Shown here piece by piece: positions 37,801 through 43,311 of a stretch of DNA of 64,000 nucleotides (position 1 is the stretch's first letter; each line of letters begins with the position of its first letter). Where the stretch lies: the NCBI GenBank assembly GCA_963971305.1, contig CAXARO010001026.1, positions 16,548 to 80,547 on the forward strand. The letters are read 5' to 3'. This DNA comes from Arcuatula senhousia (taxonomy: Eukaryota; Mollusca; Bivalvia; Mytilida; Mytilidae). Position numbers and translations under genes: made by a program. The notes below the pieces were generated by a model. It was not told the DNA's origin. It did not search any database and saw only the letters and a program-made list of their open reading frames with translations.

Positions 37801-38463
37801 TCATTTATGTATGTTTCTGAAGGATTAACAGGCAAAGAAGCTTTAGCAAGCAAGCGTTTGGTTTTTATGGAAAAGTGGGGGCTATTGGGCAGTTAAATTG
37901 TTTTAAAAAGGGCAGAATGATTATCTTTAGCCCAATGTCCCCCCCCCCCCAGCCCAAACCTGGCCCTCATACAAAATCAAATGGTTTCACTTTTAACCAA
38001 GTGTACCTTCCATCGATCAAACTCTTCTATGGAGTAATCATCTAATTTATCATTGTATCGTGGATCTTTAAACATTGTGGCAAACTCTGGATTGACTTGT
38101 AACAACCATTCACTAAACTCATCCTGTAGTCTTCTTAGCTGTTCAGCTGGCGTTTCTGAAATAAAAACATGGTTATATACTATAATAGTACATGTACCAT
38201 GTATATAAAATTGAAAACATGAACTTAAGAGCACGAAGAAGTGGATCAACTGTACCTTTTTGATTCCTTTTTGCTGTGTTAAGATAATCGATTGTTGTTT
38301 TTTGTTTGTTTTTTTTTTAACAGCTTTAGTATTTACTTTAACATGTTTAAGATAGGTAAATGTGAAATTTCAGGAAATAGTATTGGGAATAAGTTTTAAA
38401 AAAGTTAACACAATATTAAAAGAAAAATAACTTACCACTTTCAATTTGTCTAGATGCCTGCAT
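16631..38463 (-). CDS. Gene 1: DUF885-family putative metallopeptidase, 16 coding exons, interrupted by a transposon in exon 14
   Basis: Coding exons on the minus strand: 38463-38436, 38155-38007, 37407-37277, 36476-36341, 34748-34680, 34160-34045, 33176-33107, 31221-31054, 30116-30030, 27288-27197, 26298-26212, 24801-24741, 23965-23858, 19592-19579 plus 18484-18362, 17748-17579, 16863-16631. All have AG/GT borders and matching phases except the break inside exon 14. Joined, they give 1842 nt, 613 residues plus TGA, about the usual DUF885 length. Landmarks: FDRWK 55-59, YYKACLKWHTSL 254-265, TPEEIHRIGLEEV, HETIPGHH 389-396 (the family's HExxPGHH, presumed metal site), GWALY 435-439, GWSRE 480-484, RYITWPGQA 507-515, DQWI near the end. 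No signal peptide, so probably cytosolic. DUF885 proteins are predicted Zn-dependent peptidases; the substrate here is unknown. Codon 439 is split by a 1094-bp Helitron-like insertion. Confidence 0.9.
17130..17288. mobile_element. ~159-bp hAT-like MITE in gene 1 intron 15
   Basis: Ends CAGTGGCCAATTCAGAGG and, inverted, CAGGGGCAAATCCAGAGG. Flanked by ATTAC on both sides. The core has runs of G and C. The same CAG..GGATCCAGA end type recurs at 46570-46755 and 52105-52370. Confidence 0.6.
17579..17748 (-). CDS. Gene 1 exon 15
   Basis: 170 nt between TTTAG and GTAAGAATC. Encodes GWSREKAADFIAKYS, then DRYITWPGQACAYKIGELKI, the most conserved C-terminal block of DUF885 proteins. Phase 2 in, phase 1 out. 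Confidence 0.92.
17930..18310 (-). repeat. Two-copy tandem repeat, Helitron-like core remnant
   Basis: Two units of about 170 bp share GGATAAAAATTTCT or GGATCAAAATTTGCT, GGTAACAT, AAGTTTCRTTGA and GTGACAGACAGACATAAC at the end. It resembles the core-plus-ACAG-tail layout of the Helitron-like families. No terminal hairpin is visible. Confidence 0.45.
18362..18484 (-). CDS. Gene 1 exon 14, downstream part
   Basis: 123 nt, starting with the last base of the split Tyr codon, then CEYLGEEMGIYNTDYKMLG and FRACRLVVDTGLHSM, ending before GTAAGTTTC. On the minus strand it is immediately preceded by TTTTTCTAG, which is the end of the inserted transposon, not original intron. Confidence 0.9.
18485..19578 (-). 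mobile_element. 1094-bp Helitron-like element inserted in coding exon 14 (family E)
   Basis: Read on the minus strand it starts TTATACCCCCC with a hairpin (TACCCCCCACTT/AAGTGGGGGGTA), followed by CCGTCCGTCC tracts and about six tandem core units of roughly 175 bp (TTTAAAATAGTAGGTGCACA; GTTTAGGAGGAGTTG). It ends in the stem GTGAGC TGCG GCTCAC, spacer AGTTTTT and CTAG. The hairpin and CTAG end, the insertion exactly between A and T, and the lack of a target duplication are all canonical for Helitrons. There is no Rep/helicase coding, so it is non-autonomous. Removing it joins TA to T and rebuilds the Tyr codon of GWALY. Confidence 0.88.
19579..19592 (-). CDS. Gene 1 exon 14, upstream part (14 nt)
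   Basis: After the acceptor TATAAATAG comes GGTTGGGCTCTTTA, encoding GWAL and two bases of the next codon. This is the conserved DUF885 GWALY motif that should precede CEYLGEE. No GT follows, so it is not a normal micro-exon: the reading runs straight into the transposon. Confidence 0.88.
19853..21053 (-). mobile_element. Family A Helitron-like array in gene 1 intron 13
   Basis: The left end AACAAGAGGCTCCCAGGAGCCT carries the family hairpin. Six to seven core units (period about 155 bp) follow, with GAGCTGAACATTTAAGCAAG, CAACAGCTTTTCTC and AAGGGGTCATCTGACAACTT. 20573-20745 is an internal piece of repeat R1 inserted within a core unit. The right end is lost where another element begins at 21054. 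Confidence 0.7.
21054..22815 (-). mobile_element. Family B Helitron-like element
   Basis: Left end CTAGAGGCTCCAAGGAGCC; on the minus strand this is hairpin then CTAG followed by T. The interior carries AATTCACAAACTTGGTAGAGGACA and AGTTATAAGCCAAAAACAATGG blocks. It ends with GGACGACGGACAGACGG and the hairpin AGCTCACATGACC TTTC GGGTCAGGTGAGCT. It is related to the longer array at 43471-45365. Confidence 0.68.
22262..22449 (-). mobile_element. Retroelement tail inserted in the family B element
   Basis: Interrupts the core phrase ATAACTCCTATA/AAGGAG that is uninterrupted in the 43471-45365 copies. It starts with AGAATCAGAATCAGAATCAG and then AAATTTTATTGG. A short tandem repeat at one end with a unique body resembles the 3' tail of a non-LTR retroelement inserted in reverse. 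Confidence 0.5.
22816..23857. other. Gene 1 intron 13, unique part
   Basis: AT-rich intron sequence with no repeat or open frame that I can support. Confidence 0.5.
23858..23965 (-). CDS. Gene 1 exon 13
   Basis: 108 nt, 36 codons, phase 0 at both ends (TTAACAG and GTTAGT). Encodes YVVQAQSDLAGFRRFGMDQ, then FYTAYVE, the residues that should lead directly into GWALY. Joining this exon straight to the downstream part of exon 14 gives an immediate TGA, so the 14-nt piece at 19579 is required. Confidence 0.9.
24325..24722 (+). repeat. Dispersed repeat R1, copy in gene 1 intron 12
   Basis: Same landmarks as 4380-4820 (AAAACTAGTTTAACTCTGCC; GTGCCTGTCCTAAGCCAGG; TTATTCCACATCTC). It ends about 20 bp from the donor side of exon 12. 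Confidence 0.7.
24741..24801 (-). CDS. Gene 1 exon 12 with the HExxPGHH motif
   Basis: 61 nt, from TTTCAG to GTAATATT. Encodes MPTFGYEALALHETIPGHHL and Q (residues 378-398). HETIPGHH is the DUF885 signature and the presumed metal/catalytic site; all its key residues are present. Confidence 0.94.
24900..25015 (-). repeat. Dispersed repeat R2
   Basis: Reverse copy of a segment containing TACTGGTTTTGTCTCTGC and TTTCGGACTTTTGACATTCGG, also at 31553, 60405 and 62505 and, more decayed, at 33900, 45690 and 58480. Confidence 0.65.
25830..25882. repeat. Small foldback
   Basis: GGGGTATTTGTCATGG is followed by its near complement CCCATGACAAATACC; between them GGCAAATACCCC pairs with the same arm. It lies in gene 1 intron 11. 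Confidence 0.55.
26040..26181. repeat. Foldback element, ~42-bp arms
   Basis: AATATATCATGTTGGAGAGG, then GGTATTTGCC and AATACTGGTT, are mirrored on the opposite strand by 26138-26181. The central loop is about 55 bp. It shares the GGGTATTTGYC word with the foldback at 25830. It lies about 30 bp from exon 11. Confidence 0.75.
26212..26298 (-). CDS. Gene 1 exon 11
   Basis: 87 nt between TTTGTAG and GTGAGTTG. Encodes QVQPLPFDGAHYYNLG and TATFYVNVFHPKE, matching the YY...tFYvN block that precedes HExxPGHH in DUF885 proteins. Confidence 0.9.
26638..26765. repeat. Two-copy ~75-bp direct repeat
   Basis: AGGCAAGGCAAGGTGCCTT and CCTGTGGAAGATTGGGTCTT occur twice, about 75 bp apart, in gene 1 intron 10. 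AAGGCAAGG/CCTTGG... forms a short hairpin in each. Confidence 0.6.
27197..27288 (-). CDS. Gene 1 exon 10
   Basis: 92 nt, from ACGTAG to GTGAGTTATT. Encodes AIVEKFKEIVEEDIEPKLPT and IFKDIPNVPV, the family's helical segment before the catalytic half. Confidence 0.9.
27395..27570 (+). repeat. Dispersed repeat R3
   Basis: AACAGGAAATAGGTGAGCAAC, ACCCCAT and GTGGCTGTGATTTGTAGTTG match the other R3 copies. It lies in gene 1 intron 9. Confidence 0.6.
27725..29556 (-). mobile_element. Family A Helitron-like element, nine-unit array
   Basis: Left end CAAGAGGCTCCCAGGAGCC (hairpin, CTTG on the minus strand). About nine core units spaced roughly 156 bp follow, each with GAGCTGAACATTTAAGCAAG, GGGGCCGTAACCCCTATAAG and CTGACAACTTCGACCC. 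A GACGACGACAG tract comes next, then the right hairpin AGCTCACTTGGACC TTC GGTCCAGGTGAGCT. No coding capacity. It lies in gene 1 intron 9. Confidence 0.78.
29925..30012 (-). mobile_element. Truncated family A left end beside exon 9
   Basis: AACAAGAAGCTCCCAGGAGAC, CTCACCTTGTCTTGATGTC and GAGCTAAATTAGCTGAATAT are decayed family A sequence. The fragment stops about 15 bp short of the exon 9 donor, so the donor side of this intron has been rebuilt by transposon sequence. Confidence 0.65.
30030..30116 (-). CDS. Gene 1 exon 9
   Basis: 87 nt, phase 0/0, from TTTTGTAG to GTAGGTTT. Encodes IFTKLGIPGSFKEAFIALER and DPKFFLSSE. Equal in length to gene 2 exon 9 (63669-63755). Confidence 0.92.
30302..30395 (+). 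repeat. Fragment of repeat R1 (3' part)
   Basis: TGAAGGCTGCTGGCGGTTGT through TACACTTATTCCACATCTCA matches the last third of R1. Confidence 0.65.
30566..30762. mobile_element. 197-bp MITE with TA duplication
   Basis: Ends CTGTGGTTTCATTATTATTT and, inverted, CTGTGGATTCATTTATTTTC. Both sides are flanked by TA (30564-30565, 30763-30764). The interior has repeated CACGAA/TTCGTGG words. The TA duplication suggests a Tc1/mariner-type transposase. It lies in gene 1 intron 8. Confidence 0.75.
31054..31221 (-). CDS. Gene 1 exon 8
   Basis: 168 nt, 56 codons, phase 0/0. Encodes TYLKHTRTSLGVDGWDNG, SEYYKACLKWHTSLNITPEE and IHRIGLEEVERITQEIKK. The YY..cL.wHTsl.iTPeEiH.iGL.EV pattern is a hallmark of DUF885. 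Same length as gene 2 exon 8. Confidence 0.95.
31553..31665 (+). repeat. Dispersed repeat R2
   Basis: GTGTTTACTGGTTTTGTCTC, TTTCGGACTTTTGACATTCGG and CCATTGGTACCTCTGCTTCT. A short open frame over this copy is spurious. Confidence 0.65.
32637..32733. repeat. Foldback with 29-bp GC-rich arms
   Basis: GCGCCACCCCTCGCCCATA and its complement TATGGGCGAGGGGTGGCGC bracket about 40 bp of AT-rich sequence. Only a few mismatches occur in the inner arm. It lies in gene 1 intron 7, about 370 bp from exon 7. No target duplication was fixed. Confidence 0.75.
33107..33176 (-). CDS. Gene 1 exon 7
   Basis: 70 nt, from TTTTTCTTAG to GTCAGTTG. Encodes KKAKSAIKKYMDALKCHKNF and INE. Five codons shorter than gene 2 exon 7 but in the same phase. 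Confidence 0.85.
33405..33605. repeat. GC-richer unclassified repeat-like segment
   Basis: Stands out by composition, with GTCTTTAACATGCACAGGG and CGTCCCTTCCGAAGGACTAGC. A TTTAACRTGCA word also occurs at about 46144 in another GC-rich segment (46020-46410). Family unknown. Confidence 0.4.
34045..34160 (-). CDS. Gene 1 exon 6
   Basis: 116 nt, from TTTTTTAG to GTATGTTC. Encodes ASVPEEIANLLKKRPKDIPF and YAPFKDDLDKATGITEQE. Two codons shorter than gene 2 exon 6, same phase. Confidence 0.88.
34583..34670 (-). repeat. Inverted R1 fragment beside exon 5
   Basis: GAGATGTGGAATAAGTGTACG, then AAACCACAATGGACAAC and CGCCAGCAGCCTT, are the reverse complement of the end of R1. It ends less than 10 bp from the donor of exon 5. 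Confidence 0.65.
34680..34748 (-). CDS. Gene 1 exon 5
   Basis: 69 nt, phase 0/0, from TATTGCAG to GTAAGTTT. Encodes IKDIEERLRKAIEVNHTYHK and VSI. Same length as gene 2 exon 5. Confidence 0.9.
35055..35527. mobile_element. 473-bp TTAA-flanked MITE
   Basis: GGTGGGACAATAC at the left and GTACTGTCCCACC at the right, flanked by TTAA (35051-35054, 35528-35531). TTAA duplications are known for piggyBac and Kolobok transposases; the GG termini favour Kolobok-like. It lies in gene 1 intron 4. Confidence 0.75.
35797..35958. repeat. Foldback element, ~80-bp arms
   Basis: TAGTATAACTAA, GATTACGAATATG, GGAAATATTCAAC, AATTCACGAGTGCGC and, after two bases, the mirrored arm GCGCACGAGTGAATT to TTAGTTATACTA. 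There is almost no loop, so this could form a long hairpin in RNA or a cruciform. It lies in gene 1 intron 4. Confidence 0.82.
36341..36476 (-). CDS. Gene 1 exon 4
   Basis: 136 nt, from TTATTTAG to GTAACAAAC. Encodes YNALNAINYMEGPHCELATF and FENFIKRIESMPQQ. Same length and phase as gene 2 exon 4. Confidence 0.92.
36690..36815 (+). repeat. Dispersed repeat R3
   Basis: AACAGGAAGTAGGTGAGCAC, GATGGGAAACCATGCTGATG and CAATTGGCTGTGATAAG. An open frame 36713-36928 overlaps it and is not a gene. Confidence 0.6.
37277..37407 (-). CDS. Gene 1 exon 3
   Basis: 131 nt, from AATGCAG to GTAAGCTT. Encodes VVVDKYLKDLEQIQKSKLTA, IDYDIFEDFLMTYHDGYKWR. Same length and phase as gene 2 exon 3. Confidence 0.93.
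38007..38155 (-). CDS. Gene 1 exon 2
   Basis: 149 nt, from TTATTTCAG to GTACACTTG. Encodes ETPAEQLRRLQDEFSEWLLQ, NPEFATMFKDPRYNDKLDDY and SIEEFDRWK, the typical N-terminal DUF885 segment. Same length and phase as gene 2 exon 2. Confidence 0.94.
38436..38463 (-). CDS. Gene 1 first coding exon
   Basis: ATG then QASRQIES plus one base, donor GTAAGTTA. An in-frame TAG lies upstream. The exon probably starts at 38526 after the acceptor TTTATTTCAG, giving a 5' leader of about 63 nt and implying a non-coding exon further right, perhaps near 41.7 kb. The N-terminus is polar, so no signal peptide. Confidence 0.8.
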
Positions 38464-38667
38464 CTTGAACTTCTAATAGCTATAAAGTGTCAAATGGAAG
38501 TCAAAAATGTCTATTTTAATCTTAACCTGAAATAAATGTGTACAAATTAATTATAATAAATGTATTTATCCTATATTCAACTGCAATAATGATGTGTAAA
38601 TATACATTTGTACATGTATGAAATAAATAATTTACATGTAAGAAGATCTGCTGCTTAACCATGTTAA

Positions 38668-39138
38668 GGGTACCAACTACTAAATCGGCCAATCAGATTT
38701 GGAACGTATGTGAAAATAGTGCTTAATATTCCCAAAGTAGTGATTTCAAGGTTCAATATTTTTCATAAAAATGTAAAATTTTGTAATATCTGCATATCTT
38801 TAGAACATAGGACATCTCTGTAACATGTCCAACCCAAATTTATTAAATCTTAAGAAGACCTTAGTTTGCTTAAAGGGGGTATCCCAGGACCTATACTTTT
38901 TGAAAATGCTGTCTGTAAATCGTTTCTATTTTTAGGCCACTTTTCTACGAGGAGATAGCTTTTCTCTATAAGGCTTTAAATGTGTTATGAAAACTTGTAA
39001 ACAAACTAGATATATGATAAGGATTCTGAGAATATATACTTGTCAAGAGGTTTTACTCAAGGTAAACTGGCTAGAAGGTTTTGAAAAACTGATTTTTTAG
39101 TTGATTAAAGAGGGGGCTTGATTTAGTAGTTAGTACCC
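38668..39138. mobile_element. 471-bp TIR element upstream of gene 1
   Basis: GGGTACCAACTACTAAATC at the left and GATTTAGTAGTTAGTACCC at the right. Flanks are TTAA (38664-38667) and TCAA (39139-39142), most simply a mutated TTAA duplication. Similar in length and flank type to 35055-35527 but with different termini. Confidence 0.72.
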
Positions 39139-39142
39139 TCAA

Positions 39143-40142
39143 TGAAGGTCAAAATTTAGCTCACTCATTTACAGTAACTGTGTCCATTTGGATGGTTTAA
39201 TTTGACAAATAATATAATGTTAAGACAAAATAAGCTCAAAGTAAGTAACTTGTTCTATGAAATTTTATTTTCATTGAAATTTTAAAATTTGTATGTAAAT
39301 TTCCAATAGAAAACCTCATTTTATTAAGATTTGTCGTACTAAATTGCCTATTTTTTTGTTGGATTTTCCTCAAAATGCCTCAAATTGGTATATATGTGTT
39401 GGTATATGTATTATTATCTAAAATTTACCCTAACTTTTAAAAGTTTTTATTGTATTTCACTCTCCAAGCAAAAATATAAGTCATTTTATCATCATGATCA
39501 TAGAAATGCCTTTGCGCATAAAGGCAGCACATTGTTTTTCAATATTTTTGGTTATTTTTTTCTTATTCTAATTATAAATGGACATTATTTGTTGCAAAAT
39601 GTTCATACTAACCCTATGCAACATACAGAAACTCAGTTAGGTTTTCAAATATTAATAATTCTTTGTAAAAAATTTTTTTCAAATATACACCTACCTCTTT
39701 GCGGCCAAACCCAAAATTTTCATAGTATGAATTTAAGCAGCAGAATCATAGTATTTAAACGAAAGAATATGGAATATGTGCCCGAAAGACACGATCCACA
39801 TATTGAAATGATTTTGATAAATGTACAACAGCTTTTTACTTATTTGGTTTGATTTACATTTCTCAAGACTTTTTTAGGTTTATATGATGTTAATCTTAGA
39901 AAATATATTGTAAAAATGGCAAATTTTATCAAAATCTGAAAATATGAGCACTAAATATGTAAATATGTGAATCTTGCCATTTCATTAGACAAAAAGCAGT
40001 ATATATGTAAGGTACTAAAATAGCAATAATTTTCTTAATAATGCAAATAACTGCATGAAAATTTGCAAAACAACTCAGAAGGGACACTGAAGTATAACAC
40101 AACTCTTTTTATTAAATTCAAAAACACAAAATATAGTCTTTA
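39143..40142. other. No gene supported
   Basis: AT-rich. A 155-codon open frame (39385-39852) is rich in Phe, Ile, Leu and His with no recognisable domain, and its codon use follows the base composition. I do not call it a gene. Confidence 0.5.
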
Positions 40143-40187
40143 GGGTACCAACTACTAAATCGGCCAATCAGATTTGGAACGTATAAA
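40143..40187. mobile_element. Solo left end of the 38668 element family
   Basis: About 45 bp from GGGTACCAACTACTAAATC to TTTGGAACGTAT are identical to 38668-38712; the rest of the element is absent. This may be a deletion remnant. Confidence 0.65.
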
Positions 40188-40626
40188 AAAAATAAATCAG
40201 TTTTATTTAATCCCTGCTAACAGTAACTAGCTACATGTAGTCATAGATCTGTATATTAAAATATACAGGTCTATGATGTATTGTTTGAACAGTAGCATAG
40301 ACCTGCATATACAGATCTATGACTGTCACAGTAGATACATCTATAGAGTATTAACATTTTTTGAGTATTTTTTTTTTCATGAAATAATTGCCTGGGTGTC
40401 TGAAAAATGCTCATATGTGTCCCGAAAAGAGTCATGTATGAGAAGTTATCGTCCTCTTCGTCTTCGTCTTCCAATGAAGTTCAAACCGCCAGAAGGCTAA
40501 TTGTCGAACTGAGTGGTGGTGCACACAAACTCTCAATTTACAGGTGCAGATTAAAAAACCAATATATACAATTAAAAACAGGACTGCTTCGCAGATTATC
40601 TGAGGGTAGTCTTCTGCAGTTCCTCC

Positions 40627-41550
40627 TTAAAGGTGGTGAGGGAACTGCATGCCATGGTGGAGGTTTGGTAGACTATTCCAGATCCTAATTCCATCTGGGA
40701 AGAAGGAGTATTGGTACACTTGTGTCCTGGCGTATGGTACTAGGAACTTCTGATGGTGTCCTCGGATAATTACGGCTGTTGGTATTAGCCATGTTGTTGG
40801 GATTGCAACTAGGTTGTTAACTATCCTGTATACCATGATAGCCTTATTTTCTGCTCGACGTTGTTGAAGTGTTGGCCACTGCAGATGTTGAAGCATGGTG
40901 GTGACGCTGCTTGTGCGGTTGAAGTCTCCCATCACAAATCTGGCTGCCCTGAGCTGTACCATTTCCAGGTTGTTGGTATAAGCTGTTGTATGTGAGTCCC
41001 AGATTATGCTGGCATACTCCATTTGTGGCCTTATCAGTGTCTTGTAGCATAGTTCTTTTGTTTTTCTTGGGCATTGCTGTATGTTCCTCTGTAGGAAGGC
41101 CCTGGTGTTGTTAGCTTTTTTCACTACTTGGTTGATGTGGGTGTTCCAGCTGAGTTTGTGGTGGATATTGACTCCCAGATACTTGGCCGACTCCGCTTCT
41201 TCCAAGATGTGTCCGTGAATGTTATATTGATGTTTAAGTGGTTTTGTCTTGGTTGTGATGTGGAGCACCTGGCATTTATTGGGATAAAATTCCATGAGCC
41301 AGTCTCTTTCCCATGATTGGAGGGCCTCCAGGTCTTCTTAGAGTGCCACCGCATCTTCTTCTGTGCTGATGTTACGATAAAGCACACAGTCATCTGCAAA
41401 GAGTCACACTGATGAGTTGTTTTGCAGATAGTTTGGCAGGTCATTGATGTACAACAAAAATAGGGTGGGACCAAGCACACTGCCTTGTGGGACTCCCGAC
41501 TGCACTGGGGCTACCTTCGATTTACCGCCTTCCAGTACAACTTGCTGGGT
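40627..41550 (-). pseudogene. LINE reverse transcriptase remnant (CR1/Jockey-like)
   Basis: On the minus strand from about 41530: [20 protein letters not shown], a TGA stop, then LFADD, the catalytic box. It continues to MEFYPNKCQVLHI, AKYLGVNIHHKLSW, YASIIWDSHT and PDGIRIWNSLP, the usual order of RT palm, thumb and C-terminal region in CR1/Jockey-type elements. The in-frame TGA right before LFADD and other breaks make it inactive. The 5' part is missing. Confidence 0.88.
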
Positions 41551-41768
41551 TCTTTATCCATTGATATGCTTTCATGCCAGCTTTGTACAGTGACATGCAG
41601 CTGTACATGTATGTAGTACAAGGGGTACAAGCACACTGGTGCATTTAATTACACAGAACATGGAATGTATATATACAGTGTGAAATTAATATGTAAAAAC
41701 AATTTACGTGTTGTCTTAATTTGTTTTGTCGTTCTTGTAACACCAGGCCTCTCGTAGTGTAATACATC

Positions 41769-41860
41769 TTGTGTTTACAATTTTCCCATTCATAGGTTAA
41801 AAATAGACAGTCACGTGGTGGAATAATTTTACTGTCGACTGGAAAACTCTGGTTTACGTG
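41769..41860 (-). promoter_or_regulatory. Promoter-like segment, copy 2, candidate for gene 1
   Basis: Similar to 1055-1150, sharing GTGTTTACAA, TTTTCCC, TCACGTGGTGGAAT and CGACTGGAAAACTCTGG. It lies 3.3 kb upstream of the gene 1 start codon, and a 5'-leader acceptor is visible at 38526, so a non-coding first exon here is plausible. The link to gene 1 is inference. Confidence 0.35.
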
Positions 41861-42856
41861 CTGAAAAAATATTGACTTGATCTGACTTATCTGAAAAAAA
41901 TAAACTCATTTTCTCAGATTTTAAGCAAGTTATTAAAGTTCGGCATATTTTCAATACTCGGAACTGTTCATACTAACAGTTCTTATAGAGTATTATTGGA
42001 TTTGGTTTGAGTTTGTGATAAGGTTCTGCGTGCGCTAAAAGATATAGTGCGTGATGAATGTTCAAATATTGAACGTTTTTTATTCACTAGTTACATCTAC
42101 TGTTGGTCTAAATTTAAACTTTTCAAAATAGCGTTGTTCCATACCATTATAATGATAATTGAATGGTTAGTTTCAATTTTGTCAGTTCCTACATTTGTCC
42201 TAGCTGGACGACACTTTCTCCATTCGAATTTTATGAACAGTTATACACCATTAAATCCCATGCTTTGCTGTTTTCACCTAGAGATTTTTTTTCACAAAAT
42301 AGTTATACTATCTATGTTTGATATAGATTTTAGGTATTATACATGAACTGGTCACTTATTTGACAAAATTTCGACAACTGCCCATCCCCCTTTTTGCCTT
42401 TTTGTGTATTCTCAAAAGCCGTGGTCATTTTTTATAATAATAACTTTTATCAATGCATAGATATGTACTAAATTCATTACCTAATCAAATCAAAGATTGT
42501 ACATACATGCAGCATACGAGATTCAAGACGTAAACAAATGTGTTAGAAATAAACAGTCTATAAATAACTTTGTATATATATCTTCCTCAATTGATATTGA
42601 TCTATAAATACATTTGGTGTGCACACATACGAATCTACTTTGAAGATTTCATTGATCGTTGATTGATTTGCACTTGTGTGAATGCGGCGATTTTATTTCA
42701 GTTTTCTGGATGATTATTAGAATGTAGTATGTACATTCAGAATTAAAATAGGTGGGTTTTTTTTCCTAAATTATTTTTGATGAAAAAAATATTTTTGAAG
42801 CAGAGGGTAGGTAAAAATATTCTGAAGAAGGATTTTTGCCATATAGAATAATGCTA
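41861..42856. other. No gene seen
   Basis: AT-rich. Open frame 42047-42346 (99 codons) is hydrophobic by composition and unrecognised. Confidence 0.45.
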
Positions 42857-43140
42857 TTAGAGACAGACCATTTAACTTAATTAAGGGGGGGGCCTTGGTT
42901 TTTTTATCAGATTTTTTTTTCACAGAGCGCAGACAAAATACTTATTTTTCAAAGGCGTCGCAACAGAATATCTTTTTTCATTATCAGCATTATTTTTTAT
43001 AGCAGATATCCTTCTTCAGAAATTTTTTGTTTACCCTCAGCTGCCAAAATATTTGTTTCATCAAAAATAATTTTCAGAATATTTTTTTTTTTTTGGAAGA
43101 ACCAAGCCCCCCCCTTTCAAGTTAAATAGTCGGTCTCTTA
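42857..43140. mobile_element. TIR element with GGGGGGG/CCCCCCC ends
   Basis: Left AGAGACAGACCATTTAACTT, G run, CCTTGGTT. The right end is the mirror image: AACCAAG, C run, TTTCAAGTTAAATAGTCGGT, CTCTT. A further single end lies at 43208-43245. Related ends occur at 48170, 51400 and 52070. The interior is T-rich with no ORF. Confidence 0.65.
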
Positions 43141-43311
43141 ATGAAACAATATTCAGTTGCATCACCTTCGATAATTATATATTTTTTTCTTGCCAAAACG
43201 AAAAATCAAGCCCCCCCCTTTTCAAGTTAAATGGTCTGTCCCTGACGGCTTAATTTGTTATTGGTCAATGCTATTTTTTTAATTCGAAAATTTGGAATTT
43301 TTTACTTGTAC

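Noticed and set aside
16631..38463. Calling gene 1 simply a pseudogene
   Set aside because: Apart from the single transposon insertion all 16 exons, splice sites and key residues are intact; splicing of the insertion cannot be excluded from sequence alone.
39385..39852. 155-codon plus-strand open frame
   Set aside because: AT-driven composition, no domain, no splice partners.
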